Part shown: piece after piece, positions 46,551 through 57,387 of the stretch
How the letters are laid out: every line of letters begins with the position of its first letter
Numbering within the stretch: position 1 is the stretch's first letter
Assembly (NCBI RefSeq): GCF_041521385.1
Contig: NZ_CP168006.1
Location: 3,084,133 to 3,148,132 of the forward strand
Length of the DNA: 64,000 nt
Origin: Alcaligenes faecalis
GTDB lineage: Bacteria > Pseudomonadota > Gammaproteobacteria > Burkholderiales > Burkholderiaceae_B
Reading direction: 5' to 3'
Program-made: the position numbers and the translations under genes
Notes under the pieces: model-generated
Databases searched by the model: none
Seen by the model: only the letters and a program-made list of their open reading frames with translations
What the model was told of the DNA's origin: nothing

Positions 46551-47513
46551 GTGCTGAACGAGTTCGGTCTTATCCAGCAATATTTCAATCGTCCTACTCC
46601 CGAAGGTTATTTGGGAGTAGGTGACGATTGTGCCCTTTTTACCCCAGCACCCGGCTGGCAACTGGCCAGCAGCGTGGATCTTTTGATCGAAGGGCAACAT
46701 TTCTTTCCCGACGTAGACCCGTTTCTTTTGGGGCATAAGGCGCTGGCCGTGAATCTGTCGGACCTGGGCGCCATGGGGGCCAAACCACGAGCCTGCCTTC
46801 TGGCTTTATCCATGCCCGAAGTCCGGCCCGAATGGCTGGCCGCATTCTCCAACGGTTTGTTCCAACTGGCCGATCAGGCGCAATGCCCCTTGATTGGCGG
46901 TGATACCACGCGCAGCAAACAAGGGGTGGTTATCAGCATTACGGTGCTGGGTGAAGTGCCGGCGGGGCAGGCTTTGCAACGCAGTGCAGCCCAGCCTGGT
47001 GACGATATCTGGTTGACGGGTACCCTGGGGGCGGCAGACATTGCCTTGCGGCTTCTGCAAGGTCGTCTGGCTGCGGATCCGGATCGACTGGCTGCCAGCC
47101 GCCCAGCCCTGGAACAGCCCTGGCCGCCTTACCGCCTGGGCCATGCTCTGGCCGGTTTGGCGCATGCTGCCATTGATGTATCTGATGGTCTGGTCCAGGA
47201 TCTGGGCCATATCGCCAAAGCCAGCCAATGTGCAGCCCATCTGGATTGGGATGCCTTGCCGCTGGACTCTTCCCTGAAAGGCTTGCCTGCCGACTTGCAA
47301 CGTGAGGCGGCTCTGGTGGGAGGCGACGTTTTTCAACTGTGTTTCACCGCAGATCCCCTGCATCGCGAGTCTATCTTGACGCTGGCTCAGCGCGAAGGTG
47401 TGCAGCTCAGCCGTATCGGCTCCATGCATGCCGGTAGCGGGGTGCATGTGCGTGATCAACAGGGACTGCATCCTGCCCCTGCCCAGGGCGGTTTCGATCA
47501 TTTTGGTGGCTGA
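46551..47513 (+). CDS. thiL: Thiamine-monophosphate kinase
   Basis: 320 residues from GTG 46551, preceded by CGGGGC; a TTG at 46515 inside nusB is less likely. NEFGLIQQYFNRP and LGVGDDCALFTP form the start of the AIR-synthase-like fold; SVDLLIEGQHFFPDVDP supplies metal-binding aspartates; PLIGGDTTRSKQGVVISITV and AAIDVSDGLVQDLGHIAKAS are further family motifs. ThiL phosphorylates thiamine phosphate to the active diphosphate. It lies 13 bases after nusB and 9 bases before pgpA, within one operon. Confidence 0.93.
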   Translation: MLNEFGLIQQYFNRPTPEGYLGVGDDCALFTPAPGWQLASSVDLLIEGQHFFPDVDPFLLGHKALAVNLSDLGAMGAKPRACLLALSMPEVRPEWLAAFSNGLFQLADQAQCPLIGGDTTRSKQGVVISITVLGEVPAGQALQRSAAQPGDDIWLTGTLGAADIALRLLQGRLAADPDRLAASRPALEQPWPPYRLGHALAGLAHAAIDVSDGLVQDLGHIAKASQCAAHLDWDALPLDSSLKGLPADLQREAALVGGDVFQLCFTADPLHRESILTLAQREGVQLSRIGSMHAGSGVHVRDQQGLHPAPAQGGFDHFGG

Positions 47514-47522
47514 GTCTGTGTC

Positions 47523-48044
47523 ATGAGCACATTTCCTGATCCTTCCTTGAATCCCATTCAACGTCCTACCCTGGATTGGGTGGTGAAAAAGCCTTGGCGC
47601 TTGATTGCCTTTGGTGGCGGTACCGGCGTATTGCGTCCGGGGCCGGGCACCTGGGGCACGGTGCTGGCCTGGGTCTTGTGGGTCTTGGGTTTGCATGTGC
47701 TGACCGACACGCAAATGGCCATTTTCTTGCCGATCACCTTTTTTATAGGCTGTTGGGCTTGTCACCGCACAGGCTATGATCTTGGCGTGTCCGATCACAG
47801 CGGCATGAACTGGGACGAGATGGTCGCTTTCTGGTTGGTGCTGTGGCTGATTCCTCAGACCTGGCTGGCGCAAGGCATCGCATTCGTTTTATTTCGTTTC
47901 TTTGATATTCTCAAACCACCGCCGATCCGCTATTTTGATCGTCGTCTGCATAATGGTTTCGGTGTTATGTGGGACGATCTCCTGGCGGCAGGCTATACCT
48001 TGTTGCTGATGGCTGTCTTGGTACGTTTTGGAGTGTTCTCATGA
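47523..48044 (+). CDS. pgpA: Phosphatidylglycerophosphatase A
   Basis: 173 residues with membrane helices. LIAFGGGTGVLRPGPGTWGT is the PgpA signature, and GVSDHSGMNWDEMVAFWLVL holds the conserved acidic active-site residues (D...DE); FRFFDILKPPPIRYFDR, then GFGVMWDDLLAAGYTLL, completes the family pattern. It dephosphorylates phosphatidylglycerol phosphate in the inner membrane. Its stop overlaps the pncC start (ATGA). Confidence 0.94.
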   Translation: MSTFPDPSLNPIQRPTLDWVVKKPWRLIAFGGGTGVLRPGPGTWGTVLAWVLWVLGLHVLTDTQMAIFLPITFFIGCWACHRTGYDLGVSDHSGMNWDEMVAFWLVLWLIPQTWLAQGIAFVLFRFFDILKPPPIRYFDRRLHNGFGVMWDDLLAAGYTLLLMAVLVRFGVFS

Positions 48045-48547
48045 GCGATTACGAGCACGGCAATGCCGCCCTGGCCCTGGGGCGAGCCCTTAAAGATCGC
48101 GGCTGGATGGTCGCCTGCGCCGAGTCATGTACCGGTGGCCTACTGGCTGCTGCCTTGACGGACCTGCCCGGTTCCAGCGCCTGGTTCGAGCGCGGTCTGG
48201 TCACCTACAGCAACAAGGCCAAGGTTCAGGAGTTGGGCGTAAACCAGGACACCCTGGATCGTTTTGGCGCAGTCAGCGAAGAAACTGCGATGGAAATGGC
48301 GGCGGGTGCGCTGGAAGCTACCGCAGATGCGGAGCTGGCTATTTCCACGACCGGCATTGCCGGCCCGGACGGAGCCACCGCAGGCAAGCCGGTCGGTCTG
48401 GTGTGCTTTGGTTTTGCGCAGCGCCGTGGTGATGGTATTGTGACCCGCGCCTCTGCCCGTATCTTTGACGGTGATCGTGCTCAAATTCGTCAGCAGGCCG
48501 TGGAGTACGCCTTGACCAGTGCGCTGACCATGCTCAATCCGGCCTGA
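48041..48547 (+). CDS. pncC: Nicotinamide-nucleotide amidohydrolase (CinA C-terminal family)
   Basis: 168 residues from ATG 48041. CAESCTGGLLAAALTDLPGS, then SAWFERGLVTYSNKAK, and AISTTGIAGPDGATAGKPVG match the PncC/CinA C-terminal domain, which deamidates NMN to nicotinate mononucleotide in NAD recycling. No N-terminal CinA domain is present. It is the last gene of the ribB-to-pncC block. Only two bases separate it from the convergent IclR gene, and no terminator hairpin is visible there. Confidence 0.92.
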   Translation: MSDYEHGNAALALGRALKDRGWMVACAESCTGGLLAAALTDLPGSSAWFERGLVTYSNKAKVQELGVNQDTLDRFGAVSEETAMEMAAGALEATADAELAISTTGIAGPDGATAGKPVGLVCFGFAQRRGDGIVTRASARIFDGDRAQIRQQAVEYALTSALTMLNPA

Positions 48548-48549
48548 TT

Positions 48550-49350
48550 TTAGGCCGGTAACATCAAACCCAACTGCCGTGCGCTCGAACGCAGTTCGGG
48601 CAGGCAGCGCCGGATCAACTGTTCTTCCGTGTCCTGCCAGTCTTTGATGCTGATGCTCATCCCCGCGACCACGCGCCCGCTGGCACTACGCACGGGGACG
48701 CCAATTGCCGTCAAGCCCAGCTCCAACTCTTCCTTGATCAAGGAATAATCCTTTTCCTGCACCTGTTTCAATTCGCGCAGCAAGGCCTCGCGGGTATGAG
48801 CGGTGTATTGCGTCATGATTTTGAAGGGAGCCAGTTCCAGATACGCGTCCAGCCTGTTTTGCGGCAACTGCGACAGCAACATCCGTCCGATCGAGGTGCA
48901 GTGAGCAGGCAAACGGCTTCCCAAGCCCAAGGACACGGTCAGAACGCGTTGCCGTTGTGCGCGTGCCAGATACAGAATCTCGTCTCCGTCCAGCAAGGCC
49001 AGTGCACAGGTTTCACCGACGCGGTCACTTAAATCGTCCAGTATGGGTTGCGCCAGACTGACGATGGAGGTCGAGGAAAAATAGGCATGGCCCAGTTGCA
49101 AGATTGCCGGACGCAGTTTCCAGAATGCGCCTTCCTGCTCCGCATAACCCAGGGCTTGCAGGGTGTAGAGGCAGCGTTGCACCACTGCGCGCGCCAGGCC
49201 GGTTTTCAGGGCAATTTCTGCCGCCCGCAAAGGCCGCCTTCTGTCTGAAAAAGCCGTAATCACTTGCAGGCCACGGGCAAGCGATTGCATATAGTCCGGG
49301 TCGCCTTTGTAGTGGTCGGCGGTGGGAGCTGTTTCTTTGTTGATGGTCAT
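48550..49350 (-). CDS. IclR-family regulator (PcaR/PobR-like)
   Basis: 266 residues from ATG 49350. The winged helix (SLARGLQVITAFSDRRRPLR, then AAEIALKTGLARAVVQRCLY) and effector domain (LPAHCTSIGRMLLSQLP; LELGLTAIGVPVRSASGRVV) are typical of the PcaR/PcaU/PobR branch that controls aromatic-acid catabolism. It is divergent from a Bug receptor and CoA-transferase operon. Two GTTCGATTAnCGAAC palindromes in the spacer closely resemble known sites of this branch, so it likely regulates that operon and itself. Confidence 0.9.
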   Translation of the reverse strand: MTINKETAPTADHYKGDPDYMQSLARGLQVITAFSDRRRPLRAAEIALKTGLARAVVQRCLYTLQALGYAEQEGAFWKLRPAILQLGHAYFSSTSIVSLAQPILDDLSDRVGETCALALLDGDEILYLARAQRQRVLTVSLGLGSRLPAHCTSIGRMLLSQLPQNRLDAYLELAPFKIMTQYTAHTREALLRELKQVQEKDYSLIKEELELGLTAIGVPVRSASGRVVAGMSISIKDWQDTEEQLIRRCLPELRSSARQLGLMLPA

Positions 49351-49379
49351 TGCTTGGCAGGGGAGCAAGATTCAGTTTT

Positions 49380-49479
49380 GTTCGATTAGCGAACTGAATG
49401 GGATTTGCAAGAATTATCGATGATAAATTGTAAAAAAAACAAGACTTAGCAATTAAATAATCAAGTTCGATTATCGAAC
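49380..49479. promoter_or_regulatory. Two IclR-type operators between the regulator and the Bug-CoA-transferase operon
   Basis: GTTCGATTAGCGAAC at 49380-49394 and GTTCGATTATCGAAC at 49465-49479 are 15-base inverted repeats (GTTCG-N5-CGAAC) differing at one base. One lies 30 bases before the IclR start, the other 22 bases before the Bug start. They resemble the GTTCGATAATCGCAC-type site known for PcaU/PobR regulators. Confidence 0.8.
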
Positions 49480-49500
49480 AAAATAAGTTTGGAGTGATTC

Positions 49501-50487
49501 ATGAATAAAGTCCTAGCCCGTAAAGTGGCTCCTTTGCTGACCGGCATGGGTTTGTTGTTTTGTTCTCTGGGAGTGCAGGCCGCATACCCGGACAAACCGA
49601 TTCGTCTGGTCGTGCCCTTTACGCCAGGTGGTGTGACGGATGTGATTGCCCGAGGCGTTGCCAAGGAAATGTCCAAAGATCTGGGCCAGACTATTGTTGT
49701 GGAGAACAAGCCCGGTGCCAGTGGCATTATTGCGACGGACTTCGTCGCAAAATCCGCCCCGGATGGTTACACCGTCTTGCTGGCCGCTGTCGGTCAGGCC
49801 GTGGTGAATAATCACCTATACGAGAAACTGCCTTACGACCCGGCGCAGGACCTGACGGCAGTATCCCTGGTGGCCGAAGGACAGAATGTGCTGGTGGTCA
49901 ATGCCCAGCAAAGCCCCTTTAAGACAGGTGAGGAGCTGATTAGCTACGCTCGTTCCAAGCCCGAAGAGCTGACTTACGCCTCCTTTGGTAATGGCTCTTC
50001 CTCGCACCTGTCGGCAGCGGCCTTTACCACGATGGCCAATATCGATGTTATCCATGCCCCTTACCGCGGCAGCGCACCTGCCATGACCGATTTGCTGGGT
50101 GGTCATATCTCTTTCATGTTCGATAGCATGGGCACGGCGATGACACATATCAAGGCCAATACGGTGCGCCCCTTGGCCGTGTCCGGCCCGGAGCGTTCTT
50201 CCTTGTTGCCAGAGGTGCCCACCTTTGCCGAGCTGGGTCTGAATCAGGGCTATAACGTGACGGCCTGGTTTGGTTTCCATGTCAGCAGTGGCACGCCTCC
50301 TGAAATCGTCGAACGCCTGAGCCAGTCCATGAGAACGGTCAGCGAGAACACCGAGTTTGTTGAAACCTTCCGTCGTCAGGGCGTGGATATCATTTCCTCT
50401 ACCCCTGCCGAGTATGTCGAGTTCCTGCGTCAAGAAGACGAGAAGTTGGGCAGCCTGATCAAGCAGGCCAATATCACGCTGGACTAA
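49501..50487 (+). CDS. Bug/TctC family periplasmic substrate-binding protein
   Basis: 328 residues with a signal peptide (LLTGMGLLFCSLGVQAA, cut before YPDKPI). YPDKPIRLVVPFTPGGVTDV, then IARGVAKEMSKDLGQTIVVE, NKPGASGIIATDFVAKSAPD and PYRGSAPAMTDLLGGHISFM are the Bug hallmarks. It binds an organic acid in the periplasm. It is followed 25 bases later by a CoA-transferase gene, so the imported acid may be activated to its CoA thioester. It is transcribed divergently from, and probably controlled by, the adjacent IclR protein. Confidence 0.92.
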   Translation: MNKVLARKVAPLLTGMGLLFCSLGVQAAYPDKPIRLVVPFTPGGVTDVIARGVAKEMSKDLGQTIVVENKPGASGIIATDFVAKSAPDGYTVLLAAVGQAVVNNHLYEKLPYDPAQDLTAVSLVAEGQNVLVVNAQQSPFKTGEELISYARSKPEELTYASFGNGSSSHLSAAAFTTMANIDVIHAPYRGSAPAMTDLLGGHISFMFDSMGTAMTHIKANTVRPLAVSGPERSSLLPEVPTFAELGLNQGYNVTAWFGFHVSSGTPPEIVERLSQSMRTVSENTEFVETFRRQGVDIISSTPAEYVEFLRQEDEKLGSLIKQANITLD

Positions 50488-50512
50488 TCGTCTTTGAATG
50501 GAGCACTGTAAC

Positions 50513-51766
50513 GTGAGCGATCAGCACGTCTCGCAGGCGACGCGTCCTGCCCCTTTGGATGGCATCCGGGTTCTGGATCTGACACGCATTCTGGCTGGCC
50601 CATGGTGCACACAGAACCTGGCCGATCTGGGGGCGAATGTCTACAAGATAGAGCGGCCAGAAACCGGCGACGATACCCGCGCCTGGGGCCCGCCCTTCTT
50701 GCAGACACCTGAAAAAGAAGATACGGCGGAAGCGGCCTATTATCTGTCGGCCAATCGTAACAAGCAGTCGATCAGCCTGGACATTGCCAGCCCGGAAGGG
50801 GCGGATGTGGTGCGTGCCATGGCACGGGAATGCGACATCCTGGTCGAGAACTTCAAGGTGGGTGGCCTGGCCAAGTACGGCCTGGACTACGCCAGCCTGA
50901 AAGAGATCAACCCTCGTCTGATTTATTGCTCGATTACCGGCTTTGGCCAGACAGGCCCTTATGCCGAGCGTCCGGGTTATGACTTCATGATCCAGGCCAT
51001 GGGCGGCATGATGAGTCTGACGGGCGAGCGTGACGACAAGCCCGGCGGTGGCCCCCAGAAAGCGGGGGTGGCGGTGGCGGATTTGATGACGGGCATGTAT
51101 GCCACCAGCAGTATTCTGGCGGCCTTGTTTGAACGCTCACGCAGTGGCTTGGGGCAGCATCTCGACATTGCCTTGCTGGATTGTCAGGTTGCCATGCTGG
51201 CGAACCAGAACATGAACTATCTGGTCAGTGGTCAGGCGCCCAAGCGGGCGGGCAATGCGCATCAGAATCTGGTGCCGTATCAGGTGTTTCCGACGGAAGA
51301 TGGTCACATCATTGTGGCAATTGGCAATAATCGTCAGTTCGCGGCTTACTGTGAGGCGATTGGTCATCCGGAGGTTGTTGAGGATCCGCGTTTTACCATT
51401 AACAGTCAGCGGGTCAGGCACCGGGACGAGTTGGAGCAGATTCTGAGTGCGGCGATGCAAAAACAGCCTAGTGCCTATTGGCTGGAAACTTTGGACAAGA
51501 TTGGTGTGCCAGCCGGGCCTATCAATGATCTGCATGGGGTGTTCTCGCACCCGCAGGTTCAGGCCCGGAATATGCGTATCGAGCTGGCTCACAGCCAGGC
51601 TGGTAAGGTCAGCATGACAGCCAGTCCCATGCGTTTTTCAGATAGCCCGGTGTCCTACCGCATGGCTCCGCCGCAGTTGGGCGAGCATACCGAGCAGGCT
51701 CTGGAGAGTGTGCTGGGGGTCGATTGCCCGGAGCTGCAGCAGTGGCGTAACCGGAGCCAGGCTTGA
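50513..51766 (+). CDS. CaiB/BaiF family III CoA-transferase
   Basis: 417 residues from GTG 50513, with GGAG nine bases upstream; an in-frame ATG at 50498 overlaps that site. PLDGIRVLDLTRILAGPWCT, YYLSANRNKQSISLDIASPE and YDFMIQAMGGMMSLTG are family III CoA-transferase blocks. The catalytic Asp, which forms the mixed anhydride, is in GVAVADLMTGMYA. It moves CoA between carboxylic acids; donor and acceptor are unknown. With the Bug receptor it forms a two-gene uptake-and-activation operon. Confidence 0.92.
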   Translation: MSDQHVSQATRPAPLDGIRVLDLTRILAGPWCTQNLADLGANVYKIERPETGDDTRAWGPPFLQTPEKEDTAEAAYYLSANRNKQSISLDIASPEGADVVRAMARECDILVENFKVGGLAKYGLDYASLKEINPRLIYCSITGFGQTGPYAERPGYDFMIQAMGGMMSLTGERDDKPGGGPQKAGVAVADLMTGMYATSSILAALFERSRSGLGQHLDIALLDCQVAMLANQNMNYLVSGQAPKRAGNAHQNLVPYQVFPTEDGHIIVAIGNNRQFAAYCEAIGHPEVVEDPRFTINSQRVRHRDELEQILSAAMQKQPSAYWLETLDKIGVPAGPINDLHGVFSHPQVQARNMRIELAHSQAGKVSMTASPMRFSDSPVSYRMAPPQLGEHTEQALESVLGVDCPELQQWRNRSQA

Positions 51767-52011
51767 GAGCTAGGATTGAAAACCACAGCCAAACTCAAAC
51801 CAGAATTTGAACCAGCGCCGGCGTCGAAGCACAGGCCTGGTTTAGTGTTTGGGCTTGCGGCGGGGCCAGTGCCGGATTGACACTGCTCCTGCTGCCTGAA
51901 GTACCGCTCAGACCCTGGCCTAGGGCTCGTGACTCAGTAGGGGGAGGTTGCTTCTTACGCTGAAGGTTCAACTGAGCCTGAGTGGGACCTATCGGTCATC
52001 GCTTAATCAAT
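51767..52011. other. Intergenic DNA after the CoA-transferase gene
   Basis: About 245 bases without a recognisable gene or regulatory motif; several short GC-rich inverted repeats are present but none convincing. A terminator and a tandem repeat follow. Confidence 0.4.
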
Positions 52012-52060
52012 AAAAAGCCCCACTCACTTTGGATTGAATCCAAGTGAGTGGGGCTTTTTT
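52012..52060. terminator. Strong bidirectional terminator
   Basis: AAAAAGCCCCACTCACTT pairs with AAGTGAGTGGGGCTTTTT around a GGATTGAATCC region that can itself pair. T runs exist on both sides. It ends the CoA-transferase transcript and could stop read-through from pyrF. Confidence 0.92.
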
Positions 52061-52075
52061 GTATCTACACTAATT

Positions 52076-52137
<62 letters not shown>

Positions 52138-52140
52138 GAC

Positions 52141-52165
52141 CCCCGGACTTGTTTAACAAGCCGGG
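52141..52165 (-). terminator. Hairpin after pyrF
   Basis: CCCGG-a-CTTGT with ACAAG-CCGGG, a 10-bp stem with one bulge, 12 bases after the pyrF stop on the minus strand. It is followed on that strand by the hexanucleotide repeat rather than a T run. Confidence 0.5.
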
Positions 52166-52176
52166 AGGGCCATCAA

Positions 52177-53004
52177 TCAACGCTGCTTGTTGCGTGCGTC
52201 ATTAATCGCATTGCGCGTTGCAATTGCCGCAGCCTGCGCTGCATCACGCCAGTCATCGCCACGGCTGGCGTACAGGATGGCGCGCGAAGAGTTGATCATC
52301 ATGCCATTGCCTTGGGAGTCCATACCGGCGGCAACCGTTGCGACCACATCACCACCTTGCGCTCCAATACCGGGCACCAGCAAAGGCATATCGCCAATAC
52401 GGGCGCGTACTTTGCCAATTTCATCAGGGAAGGTGGCGCCCACCACCAAAGCACATTGGCCGTTGGTATTCCATTTCTCTGCTACCAGGCTGGCAACGTG
52501 CAGGTACAGCGGCGTGCCATCCGCCATTTCCATGAACTGCAGGTCTGAGCCACCAGGGTTGGAGGTGCGGCACAGCACGATCACGCCCTTGTCCTTGTGC
52601 TCCAGATACGGCTCTACCGAGTCAAAGCCCATGTAGGGGCTGACCGTGACGGCATCGGCGCGGTAGCGTTCAAAGGCTTCGCGTGCATATTGCTCGGCGG
52701 TTGAGCCTACGTCGCCACGCTTGGCATCGAGCACGATGGGCAGGTGAGGGTAGCGGCTGCGGATGTAGTCGCACAGGTCTTGCAACTGATCCTCGGCACC
52801 CTGAGCGGCAAAGTAGGCAATTTGCGGTTTGATGCCACAGGTGTAGTCGGCGGTGACGTCCACAATCGCTTTGCAGAACTCATAAATCGCGCCGGGTTTG
52901 CTGGCCAGCTCCAAAGGCAGGCGGGCGGGGTCTGGGTCCAGCCCTACCATCAGCATGGATTGGTTGTCCGTCCAGGCACGGTTCAGTTTTTCTATGAATG
53001 TCAT
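52177..53004 (-). CDS. pyrF: Orotidine 5'-phosphate decarboxylase
   Basis: 275 residues, the longer class-2 form. [34 protein letters not shown] and [20 protein letters not shown] (the DxKxxD catalytic array) are diagnostic, with [20 protein letters not shown] and [13 protein letters not shown] following. It makes UMP, the last step of pyrimidine synthesis. It starts five bases after dgkA ends, so the two may be co-transcribed. Confidence 0.95.
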   Translation of the reverse strand: MTFIEKLNRAWTDNQSMLMVGLDPDPARLPLELASKPGAIYEFCKAIVDVTADYTCGIKPQIAYFAAQGAEDQLQDLCDYIRSRYPHLPIVLDAKRGDVGSTAEQYAREAFERYRADAVTVSPYMGFDSVEPYLEHKDKGVIVLCRTSNPGGSDLQFMEMADGTPLYLHVASLVAEKWNTNGQCALVVGATFPDEIGKVRARIGDMPLLVPGIGAQGGDVVATVAAGMDSQGNGMMINSSRAILYASRGDDWRDAAQAAAIATRNAINDARNKQR

Positions 53005-53009
53005 GGGAA

Positions 53010-53393
53010 TCAGGAAAGTAAACGGCTATACAAAAAGCTGAGCCAGACGGCACCAGCAAAAATAAGGGACAGCAGCACGGCAGCACTGGCCAGATCCTTG
53101 GCCCGCCCGATCAAGGGGTGGTGCTCCAGGGTAATGGTGTCAGCCAGGGCTTCCAGGGCTGAGTTCAGTAGCTCCACCACCAGTACAAAAACGAGCGTGG
53201 CCAGCAAGACCAGAATCTCCAGCGGGCTTTGCCCCAGCCAGAAGGCCAGTGGGGTCAGGATGGCAGCCAGCATCAGTTCCTGGCGAAAGGCCGCCTCGTG
53301 GCGCAGGGCAGCGGCCAGGCCCTGGCTGGAATAGCGCAGGGCATTGAACAGGCGACCAAAACCGCCTTTGCTTTTGAATGGAGAGTCTGACAT
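53010..53393 (-). CDS. dgkA: Diacylglycerol kinase
   Basis: 127 residues from ATG 53393. [36 protein letters not shown] and [20 protein letters not shown] form the prokaryotic DgkA signature, with three membrane helices. It phosphorylates diacylglycerol in the inner membrane, recycling it to phosphatidate. A longer frame upstream has no support. It lies next to pyrF on the minus strand and is separated from groEL by a terminator. Confidence 0.93.
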   Translation of the reverse strand: MSDSPFKSKGGFGRLFNALRYSSQGLAAALRHEAAFRQELMLAAILTPLAFWLGQSPLEILVLLATLVFVLVVELLNSALEALADTITLEHHPLIGRAKDLASAAVLLSLIFAGAVWLSFLYSRLLS

Positions 53394-53443
53394 GAAGGAC
53401 GCTGCAGATTGAAGTGTCCTGATTATAGGGGTTTGCTTGGACG

Positions 53444-53479
53444 AAAAAAAACCGGATGGAAAAATCCATCCGGTTTTTG
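53444..53479. terminator. Rho-independent terminator after groEL
   Basis: AAAAACCGGATGGA/TCCATCCGGTTTTT with an AAAA loop and further A/T runs on both sides, about 70 bases after the groEL stop. It ends the groES-groEL transcript on the minus strand. Confidence 0.92.
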
Positions 53480-53547
53480 TACTAAAAGCGTGGCGATCCG
53501 GGCAGAAGTGATCAATTTCCGCCCGGATCGGGGTGCTGATGTATGGC

Positions 53548-55516
<1,969 letters not shown>

Positions 55517-55576
55517 GGAGAAACTCCTGTTTAAAGATGACTTTAGTTGTTGGTCCGATTTTGGGGGCGAGGCGTT

Positions 55577-55603
55577 TTAGCACTCAACCCCTTCGAGTGC
55601 TAA
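55577..55603 (-). promoter_or_regulatory. CIRCE element (HrcA operator)
   Basis: TTAGCACTC-N9-GAGTGCTAA, a perfect match to the CIRCE consensus, 60 bases before the groES start. It indicates HrcA repression of groESL, relieved by heat shock. No hrcA gene is in the window. Confidence 0.97.
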
Positions 55604-55630
55604 TTATAGGGACGACTTTTCTAATTTCAA
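55603..55630 (-). promoter_or_regulatory. Sigma-70 promoter of groESL
   Basis: On the minus strand: TTGAAA (55630-55625), a 16-base spacer, then TATAAT (55608-55603), directly before and touching the CIRCE element. This placement lets HrcA block transcription start. Confidence 0.85.
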
Positions 55631-55841
55631 GAGCACCAAGCTCGGGTTGTTACATATTTGTCCTGGGGCGTGATTTGGCTTGTATCCGCTTGGCCGTGGT
55701 GTAGACAAGAACAGGGGAGGCCTTGCGATGGAGATTGGTCGAAAAGAAAACAGGCTAGACTTTCTGAGGAAGCCGGCCTGTTTTTTCAAACTGAAGCTGT
55801 TTTGTGGGCACCGTCATTCAGCTTGCAGCGTTGGCGATGAA

Positions 55842-57269
55842 TTAAGCCGTCGCAGGACGCGGGCTCAAATCGGGCGCAGGTGTCGCTGGCAGCAAAGGAT
55901 CAATCGCCCGGCACAGAGCCAGCAACTGATCATCCGCACCGATGCCCGCTTCAATCAGCATCCCCACGGGCAAACCACCCGACAGGCCGATAGGCAGGGA
56001 AATGCCCGGTGCGCCCAGGTTTGATCCCACGTCGGTGCGCGAAATGTAGGTGTTGAACGTAGGTACCGCCTTGCCGTTCATCATGGTGGTTTCATCATCG
56101 CCAATCGGGCAGGCAGTCAGCGGGCTGGTCGGGAAGATCAAGCCACTCACATTGGACTGGCGCAGCAAGTTTGCATAGGCTTGCTGCATCAGGGGGCGGT
56201 CTACATGCAGCGCCTCTTCGTAGGCTTCCTGGCTGATGGTGTAGTCGCCCGTAATGGCATCGAAGATCTCTTTCACGTCTGGGCTGCGGATACCGGCAAT
56301 CAGCTCGTCCAAGCCAATACCGTACTTATTTTCGGCCAGGTATAAAGGCAGATTCTGCAAGGTTTCGTACAGCACAATCGGCATGCCGACGCGGGCATTG
56401 ATTTTCAGAACCGGAGACAGGTCTACATCGACCAGCGTGACCCCCGCTTTTTGCAAATCATCCAGAAACGCCAGGGTGACGTCTGCCACACCAGCATCCA
56501 TCTCTTTCCAGAAGCTGTCACGGGGTACACCCAGACGCAGTTCCTTCAAAGAAGGAGTGGCAATGATAGAAGGGGCTTTCTGGCAGAGCAGCTTGTCCAG
56601 CAAGTTGATATCCGCCAGGCTGCGAGTCATGGGGCCTGCTGTATCACGGGTAGGGGACAAAGGCACAATGCCTTGGCCCGAGTAACGACCCACCGTAGGG
56701 CGGAACCCATACAGACCGCAAAGCGCCGCAGGCAGACGCACTGATGCGCCGGTATCCGTGCCCAAACCAGCCGGAAATTGACGAGCTGCCACAACTGTTG
56801 CTGTGCCACCGGAAGAACCACCGGGAATGCGGGTAGGGTCATATGGGTTGCGGCTGGGGCCTGTGGTGGCGTTATTGGTCGTAATACCAAAAGCCAGCTC
56901 GTGCATTACGGCCTTGGCGGGCAGCACGGCACCGGCCTTGCGCAATTGTGTGATCACACCCGCATCTTGCAGCGGCAGACGGCCTTGCTGGGCGCCGGTA
57001 CTGGAGGTGGTGGGCATGTCCGTGGTGTTCAGATTGTCTTTCATCACCAAAGGCACCCCGTCCAGTGCCAAGGCTTGGCCACGGGCGCGGCGTGCGTCGG
57101 ACTGATCGGCCTGCTGGTAGAACAGTTCCGAATTCAAGTGTGCCAGACCGCCTAAATGGGCCATTTTGTGGGATTGCTTGAGCAGTTCGTCGGCAATTTC
57201 ACGGGCGCTGAACTGGTTTTTGTCCAGACCTGCCAGTAGTTCGCTGGCGCTAAGTTCGCTAAGTGACAT
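55842..57269 (-). CDS. Amidase-signature family hydrolase
   Basis: 475 residues. The Ser-cisSer-Lys triad is in place: Lys77 (PLVMKDNL), Ser152 (PGGSSGGTA) and Ser176 (GTDTGASVRLP), with spacings of 75 and 24 as in characterised amidases. It hydrolyses a carboxamide; the substrate (malonamide, nicotinamide, aryl amide or other) cannot be told. It stands alone. GGAG lies five bases before the ATG, and a run of 11 C on the coding strand lies just before that. Confidence 0.9.
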   Translation of the reverse strand: MSLSELSASELLAGLDKNQFSAREIADELLKQSHKMAHLGGLAHLNSELFYQQADQSDARRARGQALALDGVPLVMKDNLNTTDMPTTSSTGAQQGRLPLQDAGVITQLRKAGAVLPAKAVMHELAFGITTNNATTGPSRNPYDPTRIPGGSSGGTATVVAARQFPAGLGTDTGASVRLPAALCGLYGFRPTVGRYSGQGIVPLSPTRDTAGPMTRSLADINLLDKLLCQKAPSIIATPSLKELRLGVPRDSFWKEMDAGVADVTLAFLDDLQKAGVTLVDVDLSPVLKINARVGMPIVLYETLQNLPLYLAENKYGIGLDELIAGIRSPDVKEIFDAITGDYTISQEAYEEALHVDRPLMQQAYANLLRQSNVSGLIFPTSPLTACPIGDDETTMMNGKAVPTFNTYISRTDVGSNLGAPGISLPIGLSGGLPVGMLIEAGIGADDQLLALCRAIDPLLPATPAPDLSPRPATA

Positions 57270-57279
57270 GGAGTCTCCG

Positions 57280-57290
57280 GGGGGGGGGGG
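57280..57290. repeat. Homopolymer tract G11/C11 before the amidase gene
   Basis: Eleven consecutive G on the plus strand, i.e. C11 on the coding strand, 11-21 bases upstream of the amidase start, directly before its GGAG ribosome site. Tracts of this kind slip during replication and can alter promoter spacing or translation. Confidence 0.85.
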
Positions 57291-57387
57291 CGTGAACAGC
57301 CCCTGTCTGTGATAGTTCGATCATTCAGCCTCTAAGGGCTGTCTTGAAAAAGAGACTGTCAGGGTACCAGCAAGCAGGCGGAATAAC

